Of a stretch of 64,000 bases of DNA, positions 46,523-56,505 are shown piece after piece; within the stretch, counting starts at the first letter, position 1; each line of letters starts with the position of its first letter. Both the position numbers and the translations under genes were made by a program. Below the pieces are notes generated by a model, which saw only the letters and a list, made by a program, of their open reading frames with translations, made no database searches and was not told where the DNA came from. Origin of the DNA: Erwinia sp. S63 (GTDB taxonomy: Bacteria > Pseudomonadota > Gammaproteobacteria > Enterobacterales > Enterobacteriaceae); contig NZ_JACVUP010000012.1 of NCBI RefSeq assembly GCF_016625195.1, positions 1 through 64,000 on the forward strand, read 5' to 3'.

Positions 46523-48877
46523 ATGAAACAGATTCGTCTTTTAGCGCAGTACTACGTTGATTTGATGGTCAAGCTGGGGCTGGTGCGCTTCTCGCTACTG
46601 TTAGCCTCAGCATTAGTGGTGCTGGCGATGGTGGTGCAGATGGCGGTCACCATGGTACTGCGTGGCCATGTTGAAAGCATCGACGTGGTGCGATCGGTGT
46701 TCTTCGGTCTGTTGATTACGCCCTGGGCGGTCTATTTTCTTTCGGTGGTGGTGGATCAGTTGGAGGAATCACGCCAGCGCCTGACCAAGTTGGTCGATAA
46801 ACTGGAAGAGATGCGTACGCGCGATCTGGAACTCAATCAGCAAATGAAAGAGACCATCGCTCAGCTTAACCAGGAAATTAATGACCGTATTAAAGCGGAG
46901 CAGGCACGCGAGCAGGTGATGGATAAGCTGCGCGAAGAGATGGCGCGCCGTGAACAGGCACAGATCGAGCTGGAGCAGCAATCCTCTTTCTTACGCTCCT
47001 TCCTCGATGCCTCGCCGGATTTGGTGTTCTATCGCAATATCGACAAGCAGTTCTCGGGCTGTAACCGCGCGATGGAGCTACTGACCGGCATGAGCGAGAA
47101 GCAGCTGATTGGTCTGACGCCGCGCGATATCTACGATGAAGATGCCGCCTCCAAGGTGCTGGAGACCGATGAGAAGGTGTTCCGCCATAATGTCTCCCTG
47201 ACGTACGAACAGTGGCTGCAATATCCCGATGGGCGTAAAGCCTGCTTCGAAATCCGTAAAGTGCCTTATTACGACCGCGTGGGCAAGCGCAGTGGCCTGA
47301 TGGGCTTTGGTCGCGATATTACCGAGCGTAAGCGCTATCAGGACGCGCTGGAGAACGCCAGCCGTGAGAAGACCACCTTTATTTCTACTATCAGCCACGA
47401 GCTGCGTACGCCGCTGAATGGCATTGTCGGCCTGAGCCGCATTTTACTGGATACCGATCTTAACCAGGAACAGCTGAAGTACCTGAAAACCATCCATGTC
47501 TCGGCCATCACGCTTGGCAACATCTTTAATGACGTGATTGAAGTGGACAAAATCGAGCGCCGCAAAGTGCAGCTGGATAATCAGCCACTCGACTTCACCG
47601 GCTTCCTGGCCGATCTGGAAAACCTCTCCGGGTTACTGGCGCAGCCGAAAGGACTGAAGTTCGTGATGGCGCCAGAGCTGCCATTACCGCACATCATCTC
47701 TGCTGACGGCACGCGCCTGCGTCAGATTTTGTGGAACCTGATCGGTAACGCAGTGAAATTTACCCAGCAGGGCGAAATTGTAGTGCGCGTCGCCTATCAC
47801 CAGGACGAAACACTGCGCTTTGAAGTGCAGGATTCTGGCATGGGAATTCCGCAGGAAGAACAGGACAAGATCTTCGCGATGTATTACCAGGTGAAAGATC
47901 AGCATGGCGGCAAACCGGCCACCGGCACCGGTATTGGCCTGGCCGTCTCGCGTCGTCTGGCACAGGCGATGGGGGGCGATATTAGCGTTAGCAGCGCGCC
48001 GGGGCAGGGCTCATGCTTTGTGGTTGAGATTAAAGCACCACGTGTGGCCGATGAGGTGGAAGACGAAGATCTCGACGACAGCATGCCGCTGCCGGCGCTG
48101 CACGTCTTGCTGGTCGAAGATATCGAACTTAACGTGATTGTTGCCAGTTCGGTTCTGGAGAAACTCGGTTGCAGTGTGGAAGTGGCGATGACTGGCACTG
48201 AAGCGCTGGCGATGTTCGATCCGCGGGAGTTTGATCTGGTGCTGCTGGATATCCAGTTGCCGGATATGACCGGGCTGGATGTATCGCGCGCCATTCATCA
48301 GCGCCATGCCGGCGTGACACTTCCGCCGCTGGTGGCACTGACCGCCAACGTGTTGAAAGACAAAAAAGAGTATCTCGATGCCGGTATGGATGATGTGCTG
48401 AGTAAACCGCTGGCGGTGCCGGCCTTAACGGCGATGATCAAAAAGTTCTGGGATTATCAGGGCGAACAGGAAGAAGACGTTCAGGTGTCCTCAGACGAAC
48501 ACTCGCGCATGCTGCTCGATGTGGAGATGCTGGAGCAGTATATCGAATTAGTCGGCCCAGGATTGATTACACAAAGCCTGACGATGTTTGAGCAGATGAT
48601 GCCGGGCTATCTCGACGTGCTGGACTCTAACATGATGGCACGCGATCAAAAGGGTATCGCGGAAGAGGGGCATAAAATTAAAGGTGCGGCAGGCTCAGTA
48701 GGGCTGCTGCATTTGCAGAAATTGGCGAAACAGATTCAGTCACCGGAACTGCCTGCATGGTGGGACAACGTACAGGAGTGGATCGACGAATTAAAACATG
48801 AGTGGCAGCATGACGTTAACGTGTTACGCGAGTGGGTAGCTGAGCGGGAGAATTCTTCGGACGCCAGAAAAAAATGA
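46523..48877 (+). CDS. arcB: Aerobic respiration control sensor kinase ArcB
   Basis: 784 residues (E. coli 778). A tripartite hybrid histidine kinase of the inner membrane that senses quinone redox state and phosphorylates ArcA. Two membrane segments (about 23-77), coiled coil, PAS domain (about 155-265), H1 kinase domain with His292 (STISHELRTPLN), receiver with LLDIQLPD, and a C-terminal phosphotransfer domain with EGHKIKGAAGS. The redox cysteines C180 and C241 known in E. coli are conserved at the same numbers. ATG 46,523 follows CAGGGAG; the frame is open for 10 codons more. Confidence 0.96.
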   Translation: MKQIRLLAQYYVDLMVKLGLVRFSLLLASALVVLAMVVQMAVTMVLRGHVESIDVVRSVFFGLLITPWAVYFLSVVVDQLEESRQRLTKLVDKLEEMRTRDLELNQQMKETIAQLNQEINDRIKAEQAREQVMDKLREEMARREQAQIELEQQSSFLRSFLDASPDLVFYRNIDKQFSGCNRAMELLTGMSEKQLIGLTPRDIYDEDAASKVLETDEKVFRHNVSLTYEQWLQYPDGRKACFEIRKVPYYDRVGKRSGLMGFGRDITERKRYQDALENASREKTTFISTISHELRTPLNGIVGLSRILLDTDLNQEQLKYLKTIHVSAITLGNIFNDVIEVDKIERRKVQLDNQPLDFTGFLADLENLSGLLAQPKGLKFVMAPELPLPHIISADGTRLRQILWNLIGNAVKFTQQGEIVVRVAYHQDETLRFEVQDSGMGIPQEEQDKIFAMYYQVKDQHGGKPATGTGIGLAVSRRLAQAMGGDISVSSAPGQGSCFVVEIKAPRVADEVEDEDLDDSMPLPALHVLLVEDIELNVIVASSVLEKLGCSVEVAMTGTEALAMFDPREFDLVLLDIQLPDMTGLDVSRAIHQRHAGVTLPPLVALTANVLKDKKEYLDAGMDDVLSKPLAVPALTAMIKKFWDYQGEQEEDVQVSSDEHSRMLLDVEMLEQYIELVGPGLITQSLTMFEQMMPGYLDVLDSNMMARDQKGIAEEGHKIKGAAGSVGLLHLQKLAKQIQSPELPAWWDNVQEWIDELKHEWQHDVNVLREWVAERENSSDARKK

Positions 48878-49500
48878 CCCCAGTCGAAACTGGGGTGCGC
48901 GAATACTGCGCCAACACCAGGGAAATGGGTACTGCTGCTATCGTTAGAGGTCGAATAGATCAGCAACAGTATGGTATTGGTTAACGCTTCGAAATCACCT
49001 TAACAAATTCGCCAACGCTTGTGACAAGATTCATTAAATTGTGTGATGTTGAGCAGCGATTAAATACAGAAAACATTAATTTGCTGACACAGTCAAGCAA
49101 GGAATTAATTTCTTTGCCGTATTGCACTATTTTTGACCAATTGTTCTGCTTTTTGCCTGAATTTCCTTCAGCCTGACGCAGGAAAAGCCTGACAGCAGCA
49201 CTGAAATTCCTAATCCGCAGAAAAATCGGAGTTAAGTGAGCTTAACGTGCTGATATTAGGTAATAAATCGGGCAGTTCTGGTGGGTTATCCAAAACGTTT
49301 TGGAAACCCTCTGCAGAAAGTTCCAGTTTAGGGTTTAGCGGTGCGATGTAAACCAAACGGAAGGCTAAATCCTTTACCAGCGTCAGGGTTAATCATGGCG
49401 ATGTTGACGCGATTTCAGCCACGTTTTTCGGAATGGTCTCGCTTATCAATGAGCTTATTCAAATGCTTTGAAAGTTTATTGTTAAGTATTGTGAAAGTTT

Positions 49501-49522
49501 AAATGTGATCATCATCACTTTG
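49501..49522. promoter_or_regulatory. CRP-type binding site
   Basis: AAATGTGATCATCATCACTTTG fits AAATGTGA-N6-TCACATTT with the correct 6-bp spacer and nine of the ten core bases TGTGA/TCACA. It is 120-250 bp upstream of the short frame and mtgA. The regulated promoter was not identified. Confidence 0.55.
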
Positions 49523-49623
49523 CATGAAGTATTCGATTGTAAGGGTTTTGCTGGCTTTTTCACCATGGAACCGATTCCCTGATGATGGAAGTGCTTGATG
49601 TGACTGGCTCTAATACAGGAACG

Positions 49624-49728
49624 ATGATGACGCAGGTAATAACTTCCTCTCTAACTTTCACGCGTGAAGCGATAAAGTTTTACCCAGGATTGCAGGTAAA
49701 TAAAATTGTGACCGGGGTGATTGATTAA
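49624..49728 (+). CDS. Possible small protein downstream of the CRP site
   Basis: A 34-codon frame (MMTQVITSSLTFTREAIKF...) with AGGA just upstream and a TAA stop. An in-frame ATG at 49,582 would give 48 residues. No similarity is recognised. The only support is the ribosome-site spacing and the nearby CRP-like site, so it may be chance. Confidence 0.2.
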   Translation: MMTQVITSSLTFTREAIKFYPGLQVNKIVTGVID

Positions 49729-49755
49729 TGCAGGGAACAGGTAAGAGAAAATTGC

Positions 49756-50478
49756 ATGAGTAAGAGTAAAGGGAAACTGGGGCAACGCATTAAAGTGCTG
49801 ATTGCTAAAGTGCTACTGGCATGGCTGGGAATTTGGCTGGCCGGGATTGTGATCTTTGCGTTTCTGCCAGTACCGTTTTCGGCGGTGATGGTGGAGCGTC
49901 AACTGGGTGCCTGGTTTAGCGGCCGGTTCGATTATGTGGCGCACTCCGATTGGGTCAGCATGGATGAGATTTCTCCGTGGATGGCGCTGGCGGTCATTGC
50001 CTCTGAGGATCAAAAATTTCCTGAACACTGGGGTTTTGATGTCGATGCGATTCAGAAAGTGCTGGATAACGATGGCTCGGAACAGATGCGCGGCGCTTCT
50101 ACGCTGTCGCAGCAGACCGCAAAAAATCTGTTCTTATGGGATGGTCGCAGTTGGGTACGCAAAGGGCTGGAAGCAGGTTTAACCGTGGGGATCGAAACGG
50201 TGTGGACGAAGCGTCGCATCCTGACGGTGTATTTGAATATTGCGGAGTTTGGTAATGGTGTATTTGGTGTGGAAGAAGCCTCACAGCGCTACTTCCACAA
50301 GCCAGCCAGTCGATTGACGATTTCAGAAGCGGCACTGCTGGCGGCGGTATTGCCAAACCCTATTCGCTTCCGCGCAGATGCGCCTTCCGGGTATGTCAGG
50401 ATGCGCCAGCAGTGGATAATGCGCCAGATGCGTCAGCTAGGCGGTGAAGGCTTCCTCGCACGCTATAAACTGCACTAA
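49756..50478 (+). CDS. mtgA: Monofunctional peptidoglycan glycosyltransferase MtgA
   Basis: 240 residues (E. coli 242). It polymerises lipid II into glycan strands. One N-terminal membrane helix (about 15-38), then the GT51 domain with catalytic [28 protein letters not shown] and [19 protein letters not shown]. It ends six bases before npr, with which it converges. Confidence 0.95.
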   Translation: MSKSKGKLGQRIKVLIAKVLLAWLGIWLAGIVIFAFLPVPFSAVMVERQLGAWFSGRFDYVAHSDWVSMDEISPWMALAVIASEDQKFPEHWGFDVDAIQKVLDNDGSEQMRGASTLSQQTAKNLFLWDGRSWVRKGLEAGLTVGIETVWTKRRILTVYLNIAEFGNGVFGVEEASQRYFHKPASRLTISEAALLAAVLPNPIRFRADAPSGYVRMRQQWIMRQMRQLGGEGFLARYKLH

Positions 50479-50484
50479 CGGCAA

Positions 50485-50757
50485 TTAGTCTTCGTCAAAG
50501 CCCGCTTCAAACAACTCAATCACTGCCGCCAGCGCCTGCACTTCCTGTGGGCCGCTGGCTTCAATCTCAATATGACCGCCTTTCGCCGAGTCGAGCATCA
50601 GCAGCGCAATCACACTGCTGGCTTCGGCTTCCGTACCGGCTTCATTTCGCAGCAGCACCTCTGCGTCAAAACTCTGCACCAACTCGAACAGTTTCATCGC
50701 CGGGCGCGCATGCATGCCCAACTTATTACGAATCTCAACGACTTGCTTCACGGTCAT
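50485..50757 (-). CDS. npr: Nitrogen-PTS phosphocarrier NPr
   Basis: 90 residues, as in E. coli. An HPr-like carrier of the nitrogen-related PTS that passes phosphate from EI-Ntr to EIIA-Ntr. The phosphorylated His16 lies in [10 protein letters not shown]. It overlaps rapZ by 4 bp and ends the rpoN operon. Confidence 0.95.
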   Translation of the reverse strand: MTVKQVVEIRNKLGMHARPAMKLFELVQSFDAEVLLRNEAGTEAEASSVIALLMLDSAKGGHIEIEASGPQEVQALAAVIELFEAGFDED

Positions 50758-51608
50758 GATTTGCGTTTTTCCAGGGTGCGATGACGAGACTGCACATTTT
50801 TGCCGCGTGAGCGGAAGTAATCTGCCAGCTGTTCGGCGATATAAACCGAGCGGTGTTTACCACCGGTACAGCCAATCGCGACGGTCAGATAGCTGCGATT
50901 ATTGGTTTCCAGCATCGGCAGCCACAGTTCCAGATAGCTGCGTGTCTGGTAAATGAAGTTATGCACTTCGGTGTGACGATCGAGGAATGCGGCCACAGGA
51001 CGATCAAGCCCGGTCATCGGACGCAGCTTGGGATCCCAGTGCGGATTCGGCAGAAAACGCACATCGAAGACGTAATCGGCATCAATCGGGATACCGTGTT
51101 TGAAGCCGAAAGACTCAAACACCATCGTCAGTTCACGCTCGCGTTTGCCTAACAGGCGCGTGCGCAGCATTTCAGCCAACTCATGAACCGACATTTCGGA
51201 CGTATCGATGATCAGGTCGGCGCGCGAGCGCAAAGGCTCCAGCAGATCACTCTCTTCATCAATCGCGCTTTCCAGCGACAGATTCTTGCTGGAGAGCGGA
51301 TGCAGACGGCGTGTATCACTGTAACGGCGAATCAGCGTATTGCGGTCGGCATCCAGAAACAGTAACTGCGGCGAGAACGAATCGGGTAGATTATTGAGCG
51401 CCGTTTCAAACACTTCTGGCGATTCAGGCATGTTGCGCACATCAATGCTGACGGCCGCCGAGATATTGCGTTCCGTTAAGGTGTTCGCTAATTCCGGCAG
51501 CAACACCACCGGCAGGTTATCGACACAGTAAAATCCCATGTCTTCCAGGGCACGCAGTGCGACCGATTTTCCTGAGCCTGACCGACCGCTAACGATCATC
51601 AGCACCAT
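50754..51608 (-). CDS. rapZ: RNase adaptor RapZ
   Basis: 284 residues, as in E. coli. It binds GlmY/GlmZ sRNAs and directs RNase E to GlmZ, controlling glucosamine-6-phosphate synthesis. Walker A GRSGSGKS (8-15) is followed by a DVDNLP-type region, and the basic C-terminal RNA-binding end [11 protein letters not shown] is present. An additional ATG lies one codon upstream. Confidence 0.96.
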   Translation of the reverse strand: MVLMIVSGRSGSGKSVALRALEDMGFYCVDNLPVVLLPELANTLTERNISAAVSIDVRNMPESPEVFETALNNLPDSFSPQLLFLDADRNTLIRRYSDTRRLHPLSSKNLSLESAIDEESDLLEPLRSRADLIIDTSEMSVHELAEMLRTRLLGKRERELTMVFESFGFKHGIPIDADYVFDVRFLPNPHWDPKLRPMTGLDRPVAAFLDRHTEVHNFIYQTRSYLELWLPMLETNNRSYLTVAIGCTGGKHRSVYIAEQLADYFRSRGKNVQSRHRTLEKRKS

Positions 51609-51660
51609 CACATTTCTCCCGTTTTAAACCGGCGAACACGCCGGTCAATGTGTCTGTCGC

Positions 51661-52146
51661 TTAAGAGTGTTCTTCCTGAGCTTCTGTGATAATGGCATAG
51701 AGCTCTTCATCACTCTGTGCCGCACGCAAACGGCGGCAGACGGTTTTATCCGCCAGACGTTTCGCGACCAGCGACAGCGTATGCAAATGGGTTTTGCACT
51801 GGTCTGCAGGCACCAGCAGAGCAAACAGCAGGTCAACCGGTTGGTTGTCCACGGCATCAAAGGCAATCGGCTGGTCGAGGCTGATAAACACGCCAACGGC
51901 GCGCAGCGTATCCTCCTCCAGCTTGCCGTGAGGAATAGCGATGCCGTTGCCAATGCCAGTACTGCCCATGCGTTCACGGGTCAGGATGGCTTCAAAAAGT
52001 GTCTGGTGCGGCAGATTGAGCTGCTTAGCTGCCAGCTCGCTGATAATTTCCAGCGCGCGTTTTTTACTCTGGCAGTGTACGCCGCTACGGGTACAGTCCA
52101 GTGAGAGGACCGAGCTCAATTCCAGTGTCAGATCGTTGTTCATCAT
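51661..52146 (-). CDS. ptsN: Nitrogen regulatory EIIA-Ntr protein
   Basis: 161 residues (E. coli 163). It regulates potassium uptake and other processes according to its phosphorylation. With ATG 52,146 as start, the phosphorylated histidine is His73 (AIPHGKLEEDT), the same number as in E. coli; the frame is open 14 codons upstream. It lies between hpf and rapZ in the rpoN operon. Confidence 0.95.
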   Translation of the reverse strand: MMNNDLTLELSSVLSLDCTRSGVHCQSKKRALEIISELAAKQLNLPHQTLFEAILTRERMGSTGIGNGIAIPHGKLEEDTLRAVGVFISLDQPIAFDAVDNQPVDLLFALLVPADQCKTHLHTLSLVAKRLADKTVCRRLRAAQSDEELYAIITEAQEEHS

Positions 52147-52305
52147 CGTTTCACTTGCGAGTTCACATAGCCGCAAGGTTAACGCCATTCATACCACAAT
52201 GGCGAGTCTCCCGTTGGCGCTTGCACAGATGACAAAACGGGGCGGTTAACCCACCCCATTTGCGCTCTGAGTGCCGAACCAGTCAGCACTCTGCAAGCAT
52301 GAAGG

Positions 52306-52593
52306 TTAGTGTTTTTTCAGTTTGTCTTTGTGTTTGGTCAGCTGACGGGAAAGCTTGTCGATTAACCCGTCGATGGCCGCGTACATGTCTTCCGCTTCCC
52401 CTGTGGCGTGCAGCTCCCCGCCGTTGACGTGCAGTGTTGCTTCCGCAATCTGCGTCACCTTCTCCACTTTCAGAACAATATAAACCTGATTGATACGATC
52501 AAAGTAGTGTTCCAGTTTGGCAAATTTACTATTTACAAATTCGCGCAGCGGTTCAGTGATTTCAACATTAAGTCCGGTCAGGTTTAGCTGCAT
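52306..52593 (-). CDS. hpf: Ribosome hibernation-promoting factor HPF (short form)
   Basis: 95 residues, the length of E. coli HPF. It helps form 100S ribosome dimers in stationary phase. The betaalphabetabetabetaalpha domain is complete (LNLTGLNVEITEPLREFVNSKF to the lysine-rich tail HKDKLKKH) and there is no long C-terminal domain. It follows rpoN after 21 bp. Confidence 0.95.
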   Translation of the reverse strand: MQLNLTGLNVEITEPLREFVNSKFAKLEHYFDRINQVYIVLKVEKVTQIAEATLHVNGGELHATGEAEDMYAAIDGLIDKLSRQLTKHKDKLKKH

Positions 52594-52614
52594 AGGTCTT
52601 CCTTCTTCATTCGG

Positions 52615-54048
52615 TCAAACCAGCTGCTTGCGCTGGTTTGATGGCGGTATAGATAAAGACTCGCGATATTTAGCAACCGTACGTCGCGCCACCATGATGC
52701 CCTGATCGGATAACATGGAGGTGAGTTTGCTGTCGCTCAAGGGTTTTGCGGGGTTTTCCGCGGAGATCAATTTCTTCACCAGGGCACGGATCGCCGTGGA
52801 AGAGGCTTCGCCACCGCCTTCGGTGTTCACATGGCTGGAGAAAAAATATTTTAATTCAAAGATGCCACGCGGGCTGTGCAGATACTTTTGCGTGGTCACG
52901 CGGGAAATGGTGGATTCATGCATGTCAACGGCCTGAGCGATATCCGCCAGTACCATTGGCCGCATGTACTCCTCGCCCTGTTCGAAGAACGCCTGCTGCT
53001 GCTCGACAATACAACGCGTCACTTTGAGCAGTGTGTCGTTGCGGCTCTCGAGGCTTTTAATCAGCCATTTCGCTTCCTGCAAATTACTGCGAATGAACTG
53101 GCTGTCACTGTCACTGCGCGCGGAACCGCCCATCGCGGCATACTGCTGATTAATCTTCAGGCGGGGCAAACTGTCTGAATTCAGTTCAACAGTCCAGCGC
53201 TTACTGGTTTTACGCACCAGCACATCAGGAATCACATACTCAGGTTCGCTGGTGTTGATCGATTGGCCAGGGCGGGGATCGAGTGACTGAATCAGCAGCA
53301 TCGCTTCTTTCAGCACTTCTTCCTTAAGGCGTGTCACACGCATCAGGCTACGGAAATCGTGGTTAGCCAGCAGATCCAGATGTTCACTGACGATCAAACG
53401 CGCTTCTGCCAGCATCGGCGCATCGGCAGCGTATTGTGAAAGCTGCACCAGCAGGCAATCACGCAAGTCACGTGCGCCAACTCCGACAGGATCAAAGCGC
53501 TGAACACGCTTCAGCACCGCTTCAACCTCTTCCAGCGTCAACTCTTCATCACCGATGCTATCGCAAATGTCCTGAACGGAAACGGTGAGATATCCCGTGT
53601 CGTCAATGGCATCGACAATCGAAGTAGCAATCGCGCGGTCGGTATCGGTGAAAGGGGTGAGTTCCACTTGCCACATCAGATAATCCTGCAGTGACTGTGT
53701 GGTTTCGCCCTGATAGACCGGCAGTTCATCGTCCTGATAATCGGTGCCAGTGCCTGAGGGCGTGCCAGCGGTGTAGATTTCATCCCAGGTGGCGTCGAGC
53801 GGAAGCTCCTCTGGCATTTCTTTTTGTTCGAGTGCCTCACGTGTGTCTAATGAGTCCTGCTCCTGAAACTCACGTGCCTCGACTTCCTCGTGTAAATCGG
53901 TTTGTTCAAGCAGCGGATTGCTTTCCAGCGCCAGTTGCAGTTCTTGCTGGAGTTCAAGCGTAGAGAGTTGCAGCAGACGTATAGCCTGCTGCAACTGTGG
54001 GGTCATCGCCAGCTGTTGGCTGAGCCTGAGTTGCAAACCTTGCTTCAT
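52615..54048 (-). CDS. rpoN: RNA polymerase sigma-54 factor RpoN
   Basis: 477 residues, as in E. coli. Region I is glutamine/leucine-rich ([23 protein letters not shown]), region II is acidic, and region III carries the core-binding and helix-turn-helix parts and ends with the RpoN box ([14 protein letters not shown]) that contacts the -24 element. Its neighbours are lptB upstream and hpf-ptsN-rapZ-npr downstream. Confidence 0.97.
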   Translation of the reverse strand: MKQGLQLRLSQQLAMTPQLQQAIRLLQLSTLELQQELQLALESNPLLEQTDLHEEVEAREFQEQDSLDTREALEQKEMPEELPLDATWDEIYTAGTPSGTGTDYQDDELPVYQGETTQSLQDYLMWQVELTPFTDTDRAIATSIVDAIDDTGYLTVSVQDICDSIGDEELTLEEVEAVLKRVQRFDPVGVGARDLRDCLLVQLSQYAADAPMLAEARLIVSEHLDLLANHDFRSLMRVTRLKEEVLKEAMLLIQSLDPRPGQSINTSEPEYVIPDVLVRKTSKRWTVELNSDSLPRLKINQQYAAMGGSARSDSDSQFIRSNLQEAKWLIKSLESRNDTLLKVTRCIVEQQQAFFEQGEEYMRPMVLADIAQAVDMHESTISRVTTQKYLHSPRGIFELKYFFSSHVNTEGGGEASSTAIRALVKKLISAENPAKPLSDSKLTSMLSDQGIMVARRTVAKYRESLSIPPSNQRKQLV

Positions 54049-54096
54049 AATTCTGCTTGAATTTCCTAAGCAAATGTCGTGAATAACGACACCTTA

Positions 54097-54822
54097 TCAG
54101 AGTCTGAACTCTTCGCCCAAATAAACCCGCTTAACCTGCTCATCTGCAAGAATTTCATCCGGCGTGCCATGCGCGATCAGATGTCCCTGGCTCACGATGT
54201 AAGCACGTTCGCATACCGCAAGCGTTTCGCGCACGTTGTGATCGGTGATCAACACGCCAAGACCGCTGTCGCGCAGATGTTCGATGATTTTTTTGATATC
54301 GATGACTGAGATCGGGTCAACACCGGCAAAAGGTTCATCCAGCAGGATAAATTTAGGATTGGCTGCGAGGGCGCGGGCGATTTCAACACGACGGCGTTCA
54401 CCACCGGAAAGCGCCTGACCCATGCTGTCACGCAGATGCTCAATGTGGAACTCTTCCATCAACTCATTGGCACGATCCTGACGCTGCTCTTCCGTTAAAT
54501 CATCGCGGATTTGCAGCACTGCCATCAGATTGTCGAACACGCTCAGTCGGCGGAAGATTGAGGCTTCCTGCGGCAGATAGCCAATGCCACGGCGCGCTCG
54601 TGCATGCAGCGGCAGAATACTGATGTCTTCATCATCAATCACGATGCGGCCTGCATCACGCGGCACAATCCCGACAACCATGTAAAACGTGGTGGTCTTG
54701 CCGGCGCCGTTTGGACCCAGCAGGCCGACAATCTCGCCAGATTTTACCTGCAGGCTGACATCTTCCACCACGCGGCGGCCTTTATAGGCTTTCGCCAGGT
54801 TTTCAGCGACTAATGTGGCCAT
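54097..54822 (-). CDS. lptB: LPS transport ATPase LptB
   Basis: 241 residues, as in E. coli. The ATPase of the LptB2FGC complex that extracts LPS from the inner membrane. Walker [10 protein letters not shown], signature ALSGGERRR, Walker B FILLDEP and the H-loop ITDHN are all present. It starts 5 bp after lptA. Confidence 0.97.
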   Translation of the reverse strand: MATLVAENLAKAYKGRRVVEDVSLQVKSGEIVGLLGPNGAGKTTTFYMVVGIVPRDAGRIVIDDEDISILPLHARARRGIGYLPQEASIFRRLSVFDNLMAVLQIRDDLTEEQRQDRANELMEEFHIEHLRDSMGQALSGGERRRVEIARALAANPKFILLDEPFAGVDPISVIDIKKIIEHLRDSGLGVLITDHNVRETLAVCERAYIVSQGHLIAHGTPDEILADEQVKRVYLGEEFRL

Positions 54823-54827
54823 AGCGA

Positions 54828-55382
54828 TCAGTTACTCTTTTTAGGGCTCGTGGACGAGCCGTTTTTGTCCTGCAACTGCGACGGCACCAGCACAGTGGTG
54901 ACGCGCTTGCTCTCGCCCTGGCTAAACGCCTGCATTTTCTGCTCTTTTACCAGGTAAGTGATGCGATCGCCTTTGATGTTGCTGTCCAGCTGCTGAATGA
55001 AGGCATTGCCTGTCAGTTCAACGAAATCGTTCGCCAGCTCGTAATGCAGTTTCGAGGCGTGGCCCTGCACAGGTTTGCCGTTATCCTGCATCTGATAGAA
55101 AGTGGCTGGAGCGCCGTAGGCATCGACGATGGTTTTTTTGCTGTCGCCACCCGGACGTGTCACCACCACTTTGTCAGCGGTGATTTTGATTGAACCCTGG
55201 GTCACGATGACATTACCGGTAAAGGTCGCCACGTTGCCCTGCAGATCCAATGCCTGATTCACCGAGTCAATATTAACGGGTTTGTCAGAATCTCCCGTGA
55301 GTGCCAGCGCGGGCAGGCTGGTCGCCAGTAAGGCACTCACCAGCAACAACTTAAGGCTGTTTTTGTTCATTTTGGATTTCAT
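54828..55382 (-). CDS. lptA: LPS periplasmic bridge protein LptA
   Basis: 184 residues (E. coli 185). The signal peptide ends PALA and the mature OstA-like beta-jellyroll begins with [13 protein letters not shown]. It forms the periplasmic bridge that carries LPS from LptC to LptD. The start ATG 55,382 overlaps the end of lptC by 32 bp, the arrangement found in E. coli. Confidence 0.95.
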   Translation of the reverse strand: MKSKMNKNSLKLLLVSALLATSLPALALTGDSDKPVNIDSVNQALDLQGNVATFTGNVIVTQGSIKITADKVVVTRPGGDSKKTIVDAYGAPATFYQMQDNGKPVQGHASKLHYELANDFVELTGNAFIQQLDSNIKGDRITYLVKEQKMQAFSQGESKRVTTVLVPSQLQDKNGSSTSPKKSN

Positions 55383-55929
55383 AAGAAGTTTTGACCTTTT
55401 CAAGCAGCTGGGCATTTTTGGTTCGTAAATTGCCGCGCATCTTCATGCCAGTGGAATTAAAACTGCGGCCAAATAGGGTGACCTGATCGTCAGATGTCAC
55501 ATCCTGGGTGACCAGATTAACCTGAGCAGTATCGGTAATAATGCGCTCAAGTTGAGAGTCCTGGGTCAGGGTATTCACTTCAACGTGACCATAAAGATAC
55601 AGCATACGATCTTTGGTCAGCTTTGCCTTATCGGCGCGTATTGTCCAGGTAGGCACTTTGTTTTCATCATACGTGGTCGCAACGGGATTATCGAACCAGC
55701 TCACCTCATCTGCCTGAAAGTAAGTCACTTTATCCGAGATCAATTTGTACGCCAGCGTGCCCGTGGGGTTGTACACCACAGAATGGGATTTTTCGCTGGT
55801 GTAGGTTGGTTCCTGAGAATTGGTCGCCACCGGCGTTTTATTGTCATCCTGGTTGGTGAGATTCCAGCCGATCAGCACCACGGCGATCAAGGCCAGAATC
55901 AGCGTTATCCAACGCCTGCTCTTACTCAT
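55351..55929 (-). CDS. lptC: LPS export protein LptC
   Basis: 192 residues (E. coli 191). One N-terminal membrane helix (RRWITLILALIAVVLIGWNL) and a periplasmic jellyroll domain. It joins the inner-membrane LptBFG complex to LptA. It overlaps kdsC by 4 bp and lptA by 32 bp. Confidence 0.95.
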   Translation of the reverse strand: MSKSRRWITLILALIAVVLIGWNLTNQDDNKTPVATNSQEPTYTSEKSHSVVYNPTGTLAYKLISDKVTYFQADEVSWFDNPVATTYDENKVPTWTIRADKAKLTKDRMLYLYGHVEVNTLTQDSQLERIITDTAQVNLVTQDVTSDDQVTLFGRSFNSTGMKMRGNLRTKNAQLLEKVKTSYEIQNEQKQP

Positions 55930-56492
55930 ACTGATTGCCCTTTGGCATCCTCAAATTTGTTCTGCGCCATTAAAATCAGATCGCAGAGTTCACGCACCGC
56001 ACCACGACCACCGGCAATACGAGTCACGTAGTGCGCGCGCGGCAATAATACCGGATGCGCATCGGCGACGGCCACACTCAAGCCTGCTTGCGCCATAACC
56101 GGCCAATCGATCAGATCATCACCAATATAAGCCACTTGCTCGGCAGATAATGACAGTTTATCCAGGAGTTCACGCCACGCCAAAAGCTTATCTGATTGTC
56201 CCTGGTAAAGATGCGTAATACCGAGCGTCTGGCAACGATCTTCCAATAGCTTGGCTTTGCGGCCGGTAATGATAGCCACTTCGATATCAGAGGTCAGTAG
56301 GCAGCGAATGCCATAACCATCACGGACGTTAAAGGCTTTCAATTCTTCGCCATTGTTGCCCATGTAAATCACGCCGTCAGACATCACACCGTCGACATCG
56401 CAAATCAGCAGGCGAATCTGCGCCGCCCGCGCCATTACGTCGGCACTGACCGGGCCATAGCAGGTATCGATCATCGTGGTTTCAACACTCAT
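55926..56492 (-). CDS. kdsC: KDO 8-phosphate phosphatase KdsC
   Basis: 188 residues, as in E. coli. A HAD-family phosphatase that dephosphorylates KDO-8-P for lipopolysaccharide core synthesis. Catalytic Asp32 and Asp34 lie in LICDVDGVMSDG, and motif IV is YIGDDLIDWP. It follows kdsD after 13 bp. Confidence 0.96.
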   Translation of the reverse strand: MSVETTMIDTCYGPVSADVMARAAQIRLLICDVDGVMSDGVIYMGNNGEELKAFNVRDGYGIRCLLTSDIEVAIITGRKAKLLEDRCQTLGITHLYQGQSDKLLAWRELLDKLSLSAEQVAYIGDDLIDWPVMAQAGLSVAVADAHPVLLPRAHYVTRIAGGRGAVRELCDLILMAQNKFEDAKGQSV

Positions 56493-56505
56493 TATTAGTT
56501 CCTGT

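Larger units (their letters stand above)
48878..49755. other. arcB-mtgA intergenic region (elbB missing)
   Basis: 878 bp. A hairpin ACCCCAGT-CGAA-ACTGGGGT follows the arcB stop directly. The rest is AT-rich with no long open frame; E. coli has elbB here. A good CRP-type site lies at 49,501-49,522 and a short open frame at 49,624-49,728. Confidence 0.6.
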
